DNA of 64,000 nt, taken from NCBI RefSeq assembly GCF_945859685.1, contig NC_079147.1, forward strand, positions 143,492,645-143,556,644, given 5' to 3'. Below, piece by piece: positions 46,151 to 57,278 of this stretch. The DNA comes from Eupeodes corollae (Eukaryota; Arthropoda; Insecta; Diptera; Syrphidae). Made by a program: the position numbers and the translations under genes. Position 1 is the first letter of the stretch; each line of letters opens with the position of its first letter. The notes beneath the pieces are model-generated. The model made no database searches, had not been told where the DNA came from, and saw nothing but the letters and a program-made list of their open reading frames with translations.

Positions 46151-47299
46151 TTTAAGAACACATTTTATTAACATAAATAAGGTTATAGTGAACCAAATTT
46201 TAAAAACAGGCATATGTTGTAGCGGACTTTTTTTTTAGAACTATTAAAGAGGAATAACTCTGTTATTCATTATTTTAGAAAAAATTTAAGCGTTTTCGCA
46301 ACAAAGAAAGCTCTCAAAAGGGAACAAAATCCCCGACTTTGGATCATACTTTATTTTCGCTCTGCTTGTATCAGTCCTAGCGTGATTTTATGTTATCTAT
46401 AACTTTCCTCAATAAATAATATTTTTCAAATCGGACCGATAATTCCTGGGATTAAAAATTTCAAACAAACAAAATCTTAAGCTTTATAATTTTAGTAATG
46501 GGTTAATTTTTTTCAATACCTAAGGCTAAGAACAATTTAAACAACATATCAGTTTTCTTACATTTAAAGCAAATTGAAGTATTATAGAAAACTTTTAAGG
46601 CTCAGATTATCTTTTTAACACTTGAAATGAATTTCGATTTTTTTGGAAAGGAAAATTAAACAATATAATTTAATTTAATCAATTTATTCACTGTAAGACT
46701 GTGTACCTAATATATTTTTGTTTTTTGTATTTTAAACTTTTTTGTTTTTAATAAAAAAAGGAATATTATTTACCTTATTTCAATCGTCTTTCTTCACTTG
46801 CTTTATGCTTTCCACAATAAGTTTTGTCTTTTTGTATACATTTGTGTATTTTCTTTATTTTGATTTGTTTTTCTACTTATAATATAAAAAAATTGGCACT
46901 TACGAACATATAAAAAATATAATATGATTTATAGGAATATATGACTTCAAAAATTAAATTATTGACATCCATATTATTGGTATTGATCAAATCTAGAAAT
47001 ATAAAAAAGGTTACTCGAGGTTTAGTTATTAAGCTCAGTGATGTAATTCAATTCAGCTAATTTAATAATCTGCATGTAAAATATATTTAAATTTTAAAAA
47101 CTATCCATATATTCGTTCAAATCAATAAAATCTTTAACTAATAAGGATGTCTGCTTTTTGACGAAGCAGTAGGTATTATAGAACGTCACTGATTGCTGTA
47201 GAAAATGCCTACGCTTCTTTAATTCTTGAAATTATTCGGGATATTGTTCTAAGTTCTTAGAACTCCCTCACGTTTGAAAAAAAAATGTATTCTTAAAGA
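46151..47299 (+). other. GluClalpha intron, no recognised element
   Basis: A/T-rich with no coding signal and no repeat I can identify. Confidence 0.5.
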
Positions 47300-47870
47300 G
47301 TAATGTATCGGGTTTTCCAATAACGAATTCAGATATTTCAAAAACTTTAATATCGGCTTGTTGTTCAATCAAAACATTTATAAGAAACAACGGGTAAATT
47401 TGCTTCATTGTGTCCTATTTTCGATGATTTGGTTACACATTTTGCCTGACTTGGAGTCTATTTCGCGTTAAATATTGTCTTTGAGTTCTTCCAACGCCCT
47501 CGACTTGTTGGCCCAAACCAATGACTTTAAGTAACCCCAAAGAAAATATAATAGCGATAAATTGAACCAATAAGATGGCCTATCGACTCAATCTTCAAAA
47601 AATCTATTATAAGTATGCGATTGTGGCACTATCCTGTTGAACCGACATGTCGTCCATCTTAATGTCTTCCGATTCGAGCCAAAAATGCTCGGCCGCGATA
47701 TTTTCGACACTACAACTAACCCTATCTCTCACTGATACGGCAACATCACACAACGTATCGATAGTGTGACATTTTTGCACCTGTTTACCTTTTTTTAACT
47801 ATCAAATTTTTGGTAAAACGATAAAATTATAATTTATTATATTGGATTTTCCAATTAGTGGGTTTATTTT
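47300..47870 (-). mobile_element. Mariner-superfamily relic
   Basis: Minus-strand pieces recall the C-terminal transposase: FFGVT-SHWFGPTSRG..ELKDNI around 47430-47560, after LTPLDFF-like sequence. Nearby are TCCGATTCGAGCCAAAAATG and GACATGTCGTCCATCTT, typical of the WF..DDM and SDEAHFWL coding sites. TTTTCCAAT motifs at 47314 and 47849 may be end remnants, but they point the same way. Confidence 0.45.
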
Positions 47871-48444
47871 AATAATCAGAAAAAAATAGTATTTTTTAAG
47901 AGAATTCGAATGATTATTGCATTGCTAAGTAAAGATTATTTTATAAGCAATCTTTAAGGTCTTATTTATGTATACTTTATTTTTACGTGGTTAAAAATGT
48001 AGAACCTGAGGTGTGTAATTACAAAATATGGTTGCTAATTTGTACTTTTGTGTGTATGTTCCCAGTTAAATAAATTAACTCAGCTTGTAAACGAACAAAC
48101 TCGACTTCTGACGATACAGGTTAATCTGTACACTACAGATTTGTTTCTTATCTTTGATCCTAATAAATACATAATCAATGTATTACCGCCTGTAGGCATA
48201 TCAGACCATTATATCTCATCAGCAAATTTCTCATGTCAAAAGAAATTGATATAGAAAAAACTCCTTGGAGAACCGTTTGGCAATAGTAAACAGTCTCAAC
48301 AAATTATTCTGGAACTTTAACTGATCACTATGCTTCTTCGATACTGGCGTGGATGATGAATGGAATGAGAATTTTTATCCCGAATAGCGAAAAATCTATC
48401 ATACCCGTTATTGTAAAGCCAACCCCTATAAGTTTAAACAAGGT

Positions 48445-49880
48445 ACACTAAATAAAACTGGTACTGGTGACCAGATTTCCCGCTAAATTTATCCAGAAAA
48501 AGTGGTATTTAGATTCCCACCAGGCGTCCAGGAGATTTTTCGAAGAATTAATGGTAAAATACACCAGAATTCTGGTAAAATATACCAGAAATATTTGTTT
48601 TCCTGAATTTTGGTGAAATATACTATTAATATTTTGTTTCCTGGTAAAAATGTACTAGAATTCTGGTAGAATATATAAGATTATAAGGAATATCATTTTT
48701 TCTGATAAAAATGTACCACAATTCTGGTATATTGTATTCTAATAATTGTATTCTTACTACTTAAAAAAACGCATAGAACATAAGTAATATTCCTAAAGAA
48801 AATATTCACATTAACATCGTTTCTAATATGTCCAAGAAAAATTCTAAATTTCCTTAAACTAAATCATCGGAAGCGCACCGTAGCTTACGACTATTTGGCT
48901 AGAAGGTCCTGATAGATATAATGTACTAACATTTTGATGGTGAAATGCTCCAGAAGACTGGTTTTTATCTAAGAGGAAAATATAATAAAATTCCTGGTTT
49001 TATTTACCAGAAAAAAGAAAATTTTAAACTCCCATTATTTCTGATAATAAGTACCAGAAGACTTGTTTTATCTATCCGAAAAAAAATATACCAGACAGTA
49101 AAATTCCTGGTTTTATTTTCCAAATAAAAGATAATTTTTAGACTCTCAGTATTTCAGAAGTACCCGTGTCATGATGGTTAGCGCGATGAACTGTCATGCG
49201 AAAGGTCTTGGGTTCGATCCATGCCTGTGCCACTTAAAGTTTTTTCACGGGTACTGACTCTTGCGAGGAATTGACAAATTCTCCAAGAGTAGTTCTTGTC
49301 ATGAAAAGTGCTTTCAGATCGGCTTAAAAATGTAGGTCCTTTCCATCCCTGACAACAGTACTCGCACACAGGAATGGTTGAGAGTTGCCAGTCACTAGGC
49401 CCTAGTTCTCAAACGAACTGTTGCGCCACCCAATTATAAGTACCAGAAGACTGGTTTTATCTACCAGGAAAAATATGCAAAAAAAAATAAATTTCCTGGT
49501 CGTATTTACTAGATTCCAGATAATCTTCATTTTACTAGGAAAAAATACTTTAATTTAATTTAATACCAGAAAATGTTCTGTCAAAAAATTTACCAGGAAA
49601 CCAGATTTCTGGTAAATAAACCAGATTTCTTTTTACCAGGAAATCTGTAGTTATTTACCATGAAATCTGGAATATTTTAGCACATTTTTTCCTGTTTTTT
49701 TCTACCAGTAAATTTGGTTAAAAAAAATTCTCCTGGTTCTTGTTAAATTGTACCAGATTTCTGGTTTTTTGGTTTTTACCATGAAATCTGGAGTTATTTA
49801 CCACAACATCTGGACTAATGTACCAGTTTTTAGCTGGTATTTTCTACCAGATATTGCCTACCAAAAAAAGTTTTGAGTGT
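48445..49880. repeat. CCAG/CTGG palindrome-rich insertion
   Basis: A 1436-bp block that interrupts LINE J4. It consists of loosely repeated units such as ACCAGAATTCTGGT (perfect palindrome, 48563-48576), TACCAGAAGACTGGTTTTAT and ACCAGGAAATCTG, so both strands read alike. Its ends are similar inverted sequences: ACACTAAATAAAACTGGTA on the left and ACACTCAAAACTTTTTTTGGTA read inward from the right. No protein is encoded and no target duplication is clear. A tRNA-type SINE (49160-49433) sits inside. It is a non-autonomous DNA element of unknown family or a satellite-like block. Confidence 0.6.
49160..49433 (+). mobile_element. tRNA-derived SINE, copy 2 (intact A and B boxes)
   Basis: About 274 bp. 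A box TGGTTAGCGCG at 49175-49185 and B box GGTTCGATCC at 49211-49220 have normal pol III spacing. The head is bracketed by GTACCCGTG (49160-49168) and CACGGGTAC (49246-49254). The body and the end ACTGTTGCGCCACCCAA match copy 1. It carries no A-rich tail. It is not a functional tRNA gene: there is no anticodon stem or acceptor end of the right form. Confidence 0.85.
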
Positions 49881-50726
49881 CGAAAAACAGGCAACATATT
49901 CGATGAACCAAATTTTTACATGATCAGAAATTACGGAAAAAATACTTTAATGTCCTTAAGGTTGTAAAAATGTCTGATCATTTGTAAGAAACGTACGAAA
50001 TACCACGTCATTCTCGGTTCCAAAGCTTGTCCACAGTGCAACTCAATATGCAAGCTCAATTGATAAAGACTATTTGCTTGCCCCACAGTTTGCAGTTGTT
50101 TCGACGCTACCAGAGAGTGTCAAGAGTCCCCCCGTTCTAGAGAAAGAAAATTTTTTAATGGAACGAATGTTCTTGCGCATTCGTTCAGTTGCAAAAGTAT
50201 TAAAGAAATCGCCTTGCCCTGATAGTATCCTACCTATTATTTTGAAGAAGTATTCTTCAATGCTAACAAAAACCAAATCTTAAGTTTAAAGTTCCCATTA
50301 ACCCTACTTTGCAAGTTACCTTTCTAGCGGATGGAAAACAGCATTTGTACAGTCTTTGCCATAAAATTCAAATCCTCTTCCCCCTTAAACTATCGTCCCT
50401 TCTTTCCAATGTTATGGAAATGTTTGAAAGCTTCCTTTCGGAAAAAGTAAGAAAGTTGTTAAAACGTTAAAACAATTCAGACTTAATACTCGCACTTCCA
50501 GGAATGCTCACTATTGACCTCAATTTCGAACGAACTGTCAAATATAGTGGTTCTTTTTCAACTGCACATCAAGAATGTAGAATGTTTTACCCAACTCAGT
50601 TTTTCCCTATCATTTTCACATTCAAAACTTTGAGACAAATGTTCACTGGTATATCTTCTCTAAAATCATTCCCTATTTTCCTAAGTCTGAGGGTATTATT
50701 AACCCCTTGAGTGCCCTAAATGTTTA

Positions 50727-51717
50727 TCTACACTAATATTATAAATAGGAAAGATTTGTAATTTTGTATTGTTGTATGTAACGAAAATAGTACTGGACCG
50801 ATTTTAATAATTCTTTTTTTCATTATTATTGACTAATACGCTTCGAAGAGTATTAATGATATGCCAAAAAAATGTTGCACAATATTTTAGATTGCAAGCC
50901 ATAAATACATATGTAAATACATTAACAAAGGAAGAGATCAAACAACTTTCAGTGTCAGAAATGCTCACGATGAAGTTGAAAATTATTTGGACGGCCGGTA
51001 CATAAGTCAGAGTGTTTTTATACTGCTTCATCATGTATGTATGTGGCTCAACATTAAAACCAACTATTTTTTTTTTAGTTCCCGATGGCACGGGTAAAAC
51101 CTTTCTCGCTAATTTCGTATTGTAAAAAGTACGATTATCTGGAAGAAAAGCACTGACAGTGGCATCGTCAGGAATTGCTGCAACCCTATTAAATGATGGA
51201 GAACGGCTCACTATACCGTTGGTTGCTTCTTCAGATCGACAGTCTGTAGGTTCAATTCGTACAAATGGTCCACTGGGAAAGCTCTTACAGGACACGTCGC
51301 TGCCATATAGCTCATATAGGAGCAGTGAACATCACATTAAAAGATATAAGAAACTCATGCAATATGATTGGTGGCGTAACTTTGGTTTTCGCTGGAGACT
51401 TTCGCCAAACTCTGCCAGTTGTAACAATAGGTACACGTGCCAACGTTATTAAACATGCCTCAAATCACCACCTTTGTGCTTTTCCCACGGGCAATTGTAC
51501 GTGGCACTTTCTCGTGTAGGATCTCCTGAAAATCAATACGTTTTGTTGCTACCTACAAATACCACAGCAAACATAGTGTACAGGGAGGCTTTAAGATAAG
51601 CATACAATTTTTTTTTTCTAATTTTGTATTTCATGGTCGTTTTAATAAACATGCTTATAACTTAAATATCTGTACCTATTTATGTCTACCCGTGCGAAGC
51701 CGGGACGGGCCGCTAGT
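50727..51717 (+). mobile_element. Helitron, non-autonomous, with helicase remnants
   Basis: Begins TCTACACTAATATTATAAAT after a host A (50726), a classic insect Helitron 5' end. It ends with the hairpin CCCGT (51689-51693) / ACGGG (51705-51709) followed by CTAGT (51713-51717). The 991-bp interior retains pieces of a Pif1-like helicase in the plus direction but no Rep domain. The base after CTAGT is C instead of the expected T, so the downstream flank has changed. It inserted at the 3' end of LINE J4. Confidence 0.88.
50930..51599 (+). pseudogene. Helitron Pif1-like DNA helicase, fragments
   Basis: Pieces in order: DEVENYLDGRYISQS (about 50970-51012, the pre-helicase region); VPDGTGKTFLANFV with the Walker A GTGKT (51079-51119); GRKALTVASSGIAATLLNDG (51140-51200); NMIGGVTLVFAGDFRQTLPV (51361-51420, motif after Walker B); and HGQLYVALSRVGSPENQYVL (from 51486, the C-terminal motif), ending at TAA 51597-51599. 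Frames shift between blocks and most of the region between GDFRQ and HGQLY is gone. In an intact Helitron this protein unwinds DNA at the rolling-circle replication site. Confidence 0.85.
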
Positions 51718-53660
51718 CCTTAACAATAAATTAGTAATTAGGACTTTTTTCCAAGATGTTTGATGATGTTCTCAAAAAAAAAAATAATATTAGTTTACAT
51801 GAATTTTATTTATCACGCTAATTTAATAAATTATTTACGGTCATTTAAAATTATTGTTATTCTGTTCGTCAATAAAATTAAAAAATATATTAGTGCTATA
51901 TAAAGGATTTGTAAATATATTTTTTTTTTCTAAAACCGATTGTTTTAATTTTCTATATTTCTGTTTTTTTTAACAAAAGGGTTTAGGGTGTTATGTGCTT
52001 TGAGTGAACAACAAAAAAAAGAAGTGCACTTCGTATCTGAGTTTTAACTTAAAACGCAGCAACTACAACAACACTCAAGGCCTTAAAATATTCGCAACAT
52101 ATATCAAAACAATTATCAATTAAATTTGTATCAATAATTTTTTTTTTTTTTAATATTAGTAAAAAGTAAGAAATACATTTATTTTTTTAAATTATGTATC
52201 AAAAATGACTCACTCATAGGTATAATTTAGTAAAAACTATAGTAACTAAGCTTTCGACTCAGCAAAGATTTTTCTTTATAAATTAAGTCGTCATCAACAT
52301 GCTGTTAAAAAATAGCTAATTGTGTAACATTCTGCTTTGATTTTCGTTAATTTCTTTGTTATTATTTAAAATCTCACCAAAAGCAATTTCTTACGCGTCT
52401 GATTTAAGTATTTTTTTTTGTCATCTCACAATCATCCATACAAAACTTAAAAAAAAAAAGAAATACACCTCAACACCTACAAAGCACAAAAAAAAAATTA
52501 AAAAAAAAACATAGTTCTAAAAAGGACATTAATCTATACTTACTTGTTTGATTTTTCAGGTATTTTGGAGGTAATAGCTTTTTTTATAACGCGCTTAGCC
52601 AAGCGAATCAATGTATTATTTAAAAAAAAAAAAAAAAAAAAACGGGAAAATTGTTATAATTTTAATATAACCAAGAAAAAAGTAGCTTTATAGTTATTAT
52701 TGTTTAAAAACAAAACTTACAATTACTAATTTTTAAGAAAATATTAACATTATTTAAGTTTTTTTTATTAATTTTATTTTTTGCTATTATATTTAAATTC
52801 ACTTAAGATCATTTTCATTAATTTCAATCAATTCACTTCAGTTTTAATTTATTTTCCATTCTGTTGCGTTTGGTTTCATTCTAATTTAATTTTTCTATCG
52901 CTTCTGTTATGTAAAATAAAAAAAATAATACAACCTTCTTTCGTTATCAAAACCACCTCTAATATCCCTTTTAATAAAATCTAACAAACAAACTACTAAA
53001 AAAGAATCACTTAGCATAAAACCTCCCCGCTCCCAAAAAAAAAAAAAAAAAATCTGCCTTGAATCATGCTTGCGACTCTGAAATTGTGATCTTGACCTTG
53101 GTCCTTGATGTGTGGCTGATTATATATTATGTTAAGTGCATGAAGTGTAATCTATACATTTTTTAAATTGTTGAAAAATTGGTGCATCTTGCTTTTGATT
53201 TGCTTGATAAAATTATTGTAGGTAGTGTTCTTTCCATCCGTTTTATTGCCTCACTGTATATCTGCTATGATCTTGCTGTGCGAGAAGCTTGCGCTTTATA
53301 TAAATACTTTGCTTTATATCTACAGCTTTATTTGTGCATCTTGGCGAAAATATATTTAATTCGTTACATAAATATATATATATGAATCTATACAGCATGA
53401 AATGCATTTTTGTTGGAATTATAGTTTTGTCTTGTTGCATCCTTATTTGTCCCAAATTGAGAAAAAAATATGCAAATTAAAAAAAAGAGAAAAAATTACC
53501 TATATCCTTGAGAAAAAAAAATGAAATTACTTTAAGATCTAAACAACCCCATTATTATGAATTACAACCTATTTATTAACCAGTATATCGAAATATATAT
53601 TTAAAAATGATTTATTATATTTTCAAACTAATGTTTTAATGTGTATGTATGACAATGTAG
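51718..53660 (+). other. GluClalpha intron before exon 4, transposon-poor
   Basis: A/T-rich with long A runs (52621-52640, 53034-53050). No transposon or exon recognised. The exon 4 acceptor is TGACAATGTAG, again with a poor pyrimidine tract. Confidence 0.5.
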
Positions 53661-53730
53661 GAATACAGCGTGCAGTTAACATTTCGAGAACAATGGACTG
53701 ACGAACGTCTAAAATTCGATGACATCCAAG
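53661..53730 (+). CDS. GluClalpha: Glutamate-gated chloride channel alpha, exon 4
   Basis: 70 nt encoding EYSVQLTFREQWTDERLKFD and DIQ plus one base of Gly. This is the loop-D strand of the ligand-binding domain. The Arg of TFREQW is the second glutamate-contacting Arg by comparison with worm GluCl. Acceptor TAG in phase 0 and donor GTAAGA in phase 1. If exon 3 is skipped the frame meets TGA at 53699-53701; with two exon 3 copies it meets TAA at 53677-53679. The next exon (RLKYLTL...) is not in the window. Confidence 0.93.
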
Positions 53731-54340
53731 GTAAGAAATTTAAGATTTTGAATACCACACCTAAGTGGCGACGGCTTTAGATCTTTTCGCCAAAAACCAT
53801 TACGCCCTAATCCTTAAATTAAATTATCACAAAGCCCAAAAACATAAAAAAAAAACAAAGTTGCCATTTTGTCCAAAATAATTTTTAAGAAATAGGCATG
53901 GACCTTGTGACATTTGTTTTATGCATAATAACGATTGTGATTACTATCTTATCTCCCAACGACACACAACCCAAATGACATAAAGCCCAGAAAGTGAAGC
54001 GTTCCTTCAAAATATTATTGGCTCAAAACCACCAAGGTTGCAAATTTCAAAATTGGTTTTATGACAAAAAAAATTGAAAGCTAAAATGATGACTTTTAGC
54101 TTAGGTATACTGTTCTACAATTTGTACATTAATAAACTTTGACAGGTCAGCGCACAGAATTCTTTACTTTATTAGAAATATTTTTTAATATTAAAAATCT
54201 TATAGAAACCATCAATTCGGGAACGTTTTTCTAAGTTTGATAAAATCAACAAGAATAAAACAAAGCATATAATTTAAGCTTATACAGTAGTATACTTAGA
54301 AGTTCGTTTGTTTTGATTTTAAAATTTTTTTTATATTGCA
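53731..54340 (+). other. GluClalpha intron after exon 4
   Basis: No gene. It contains CAAAGCCCAAA-type motifs at about 53831 and 53981 that recur at 59530-59680, beyond the LINE and gag insertions. Confidence 0.45.
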
Positions 54341-55045
54341 ATGACTGGTTATTTTAGAGTAGATTATAGTAATGTTCGTGGGCTAAGATCGAATTTTCTG
54401 TCTGTATACATCCACATCAATTCTAACAGACCAGCTGTTTTGGCATTGAGTGAAACCCAAGTAGGTGAAGATTCCGATCCTGCTGAATTTTTTATTCATG
54501 GGTATCGCTTATTGCCATTATTCTTCTCACACCATGGTCTCGCCATATATATAAGGAATGATGTTGCATATCAACTTTTACCACAATACGGTCATTGTAC
54601 CAACTCCCTTTTTAATTTCATGTGGTTAAAACTTTCCGTGAATAAGCACATCATTCACTATTGTTTTCTTTATCGGAGCCCAAACCTGGACAGAGTTTCA
54701 ACTTCTCAGGAATTTGATGCTCTGTCTGACTCCATACAAAGAATTGTCTCCCTGTATCCTCACACTGAAATCGTTATTACGGGCGATTTCAATGTTCACA
54801 ATTCTTCGTGGCTTCGCCATTCGGGCCAGACAACGCCCGAAGGAATGTGTGCTGAGATTTTTGCTGAGTTTAACCATCTTACTCAGCTTGTCAATGAGCC
54901 TACTCGAATATCAGACGTTAACGGCCGAGCAGAAAATACCCTTGACTTGTTTCTCACTTCTGATCCTGATAAGTACACAATCAGTGTATTGACGCCTCTA
55001 GGCACAACGGACCATAGTGTTATATCTGCTAATTTCTCGTGTTAA
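54341..55045 (+). pseudogene. APE-type endonuclease of LINE J5
   Basis: 234 residues. Motifs in order: YSNVRGLRSN (residue about 10), VLALSETQVG (about 33, catalytic Glu), GLAIYIRND, YRSPN, EIVITGDFNVHNSSWL (about 146, catalytic Asp/Asn) and GTTDHSVISANFS (about 222, the SDH-type His, here TDH). All catalytic positions are present. The stop TAA follows directly and separates it from the RT by about 140 nt of in-register linker. It nicks target DNA to prime reverse transcription. Confidence 0.8.
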
Positions 55046-55186
55046 ACAAATCCAGTTAAAGAAAGAGCTCCAAAGAGAACCGTTTGGCAGTACGAGAAAG
55101 CCAACTGGGACGGTCTCAATAATTTTTTCAGGATCTTTAACTGGTCGCTATGCTTCCTCGATAGCGACGTAGACTCCAGTGCAGAT

Positions 55187-56649
55187 ATGATTTCTAGTAT
55201 GATTCATTTGGGAATGGAAACGTTTATCCCGAATAGGGTTAAAAGTATTACACCCAAGGATAAATCATGGTTCGATTCGAGCTGCAAAGAGGTTATCAAG
55301 GAGAAAGAGGTGAGCTTCCGGTGTTTTAAAGCCAACCCAACTGAGGAAAACCGGAAAAAGTTTAAGCAAGCCAGGAAGGCCTGCAACGCCTATATTCGAA
55401 GGACCAAATTTTTACATGACCAAAAATTACGGCGAAAAATACTGCAATGTCCCAAAGGCAGTAAGAATTTTTGGTCATTTGTAAAAAACATGAGGAATTC
55501 TTCCTCTTCCTCGGTTCCTACACTTGTTGTCAATGACACTCCTTTAGTTAGCTCTATTGATAAAGCTAACTTATTTGCAAGGCAGTTCGCCGAAAATTCC
55601 ACCTTACCAGATAGTGTCATGACTCCTCCAGTTCTTGAACGCATAAATGATTCTATGGGACCAATCTTTTTTCGTACTCGAACTGTGGCGAGAGTTCTTA
55701 AAGATCTCAACATTCATAAATCCGCTGGCCCAGATGGTATCCCCGCTATTATTCTGAAGAGGTGTTCTTCCACGCTAGCAAAACCACTGCGTAAGCTTTT
55801 CCATCTATCCTATTCTTCTGGGCTCGTTCCGAGTAGTTGGAAAACTGCATTTGTTCAGCCAATTCCAAAAAAAGGCGAATCTTCTTCTCCCACAAATTAC
55901 CGACCGATAGCACTAACGTCCCTTCTTTCTAAGGTCATGGAAACGCTGATTAATTATCTGCTTAAGAAATATCTTGAGGAACGGAAGCTTCTTAATGACC
56001 GGCAATACGGCTTTCGTAGCAATAGGTCCACTGGTGATCTCATGGTTCATCTCACCGAACAGTGGAACAGATCTTTACATCGTTTTGGAGAAAGTAAGAT
56101 TATTGCACTTGATATTTCAAAGGCATTTGATAAAGTTTGGCATCTTGCTCTCTTATCGAAAATGCGTGCTTTCGGTATCGACGAATCTCTTCTTCGTTGG
56201 ATTAGAAATTTTCTTTCGAACCGTTCAATACAAGTTGTTTTGAAACGCTTAAAATAAACGCTGGTGTGCCTCAGGGCTCCGTTTTGTCTCCGACCCTCTT
56301 CCTCATTTTTATAAATGATCTCCTGTCCGCTACTTCTAATCCAATACATTGTTTCGCTGACGATAGCACTCTTAGCTTTTCATATTCGTTTCCAGACTCA
56401 CAACCCTCCTCTTCAGATGTGGAACTGCAACGGCAAAATATGATTAGCTCATTAAATTCCGACCTACACAGCATTGTACAATGGGGAATAAGAAATCGTG
56501 TGGAATTTAATGCTTCGAAAACGCAATGCTGTCTTGCATCGTTAAAGCGAGATAAACCGTCTTTGCCACTATCTATGAGTGCCACTTGCATCAACGAAAC
56601 GGAAAATCTTGACATCCTCGGAATGTGCATCAGCAACCATCTTTTGTAG
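55187..56649 (+). pseudogene. Reverse transcriptase of LINE J5, frameshifted
   Basis: The first part (356 residues) carries VLKDLNIHKSAGPDGIPAI, FVQPIPKKGE..NYRPIALT, LSKVMETLI, QYGFRSNRSTGDLM and IIALDISKAFDKVWHLAL with the first catalytic Asp. After a one-base shift at about 56255, the second part continues with VPQGSVLSPTLFLIFINDLL and HCFADDSTLSF, supplying the FADD catalytic pair. The second part stops at a TAG where related copy J2 has TGG. Without the shift it would be a full RT palm. Confidence 0.82.
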
Positions 56650-57278
56650 AGCGATCAAATACGTGATGTTGCCCAAAATGCCGTCTGATCTGGCTACAAT
56701 CCAAAAAACCTATATACGTCCGAAACTGGAATATAACTCTCCTCTCTGGGCTGGTGCTCCAGTAACTTATTTAAGCCTCTTGGACAGTATTCAAAAAACT
56801 TTTAAAATGATTGGTGATATTAACATCATCAACTCGTTTACATCACTCGAACATCGACGCCTCACACTTTTTTACAGTTATTTTAACGGACTATGCTCTA
56901 GTGAAATAGCCAGTTGCATTCCTCCCCTTAAACAATTTAACCGTAATACCCGCGCTTCTAGGAATGCCCATCAGTTTACCCTTGAGCCCAACTTCGGACG
57001 TACTATGAAGTACAGAGATTCTTTTTTTAGCCGTACTACGCGAATGTGGAACGCCTTGACACGCTCTATCTTTCCCTGTCATTGCAATGTTCAGAAATTT
57101 AAAACCAATGTACACCGACACCTCCTATCCAACCCTTCCCTCTTTTCCTAATGCTCACACTGTGTCTTTGGCATATTAAAGGTATGAAAAACCCTTTTAG
57201 TGTTTGCTAATTATAAAAAAAAAAAAAAAAAAAAATTCAGCATTTCACATCTTGCTCTACATATTAGTGATATTTCTT

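Larger units (their letters stand above)
48055..50726 (+). mobile_element. Jockey/CR1-like LINE relic, copy J4, with a nested insertion
   Basis: Starts inside the endonuclease (LTQLVNEQTR, DLFLIFDPNKYIINVLPPVG at 48066-48250, matching 54870-55040 in J5). It proceeds to GTTTAAACAAG at 48442, is interrupted by 48445-49880, and resumes with GAACCAAATTTTTACATGATC at about 49900. It then passes through degraded RT (50074-50283) and the C-terminal part (50504-50690). The 3' end CCCCTTGAGTGCC is cut off by the Helitron at 50727. Confidence 0.7.
54341..57237 (+). mobile_element. Jockey/CR1-like LINE, copy J5 (best preserved, poly(A) tail)
   Basis: A nearly complete ORF2 in three open pieces: endonuclease (54341-55045), RT (55187-56257 continuing at 56266-56649 after a one-base frameshift near 56255), and the C-terminal domain (56579-57151). 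It ends in a 3' UTR and about 20 A residues (57215-57235). ORF1 is absent, so it is 5'-truncated or its 5' end is unrecognised. Differences from a working element are few: a stop after the endonuclease (55043-55045), the frameshift, a TAG at 56647-56649 and a small deletion near 56685. It is the youngest of the five copies. The clade call is tentative. Confidence 0.82.

Noticed and set aside
50804..51295. 163-codon minus-strand frame
   Set aside because: It is the antisense shadow of the Helitron helicase remnants, whose motifs are on the plus strand.
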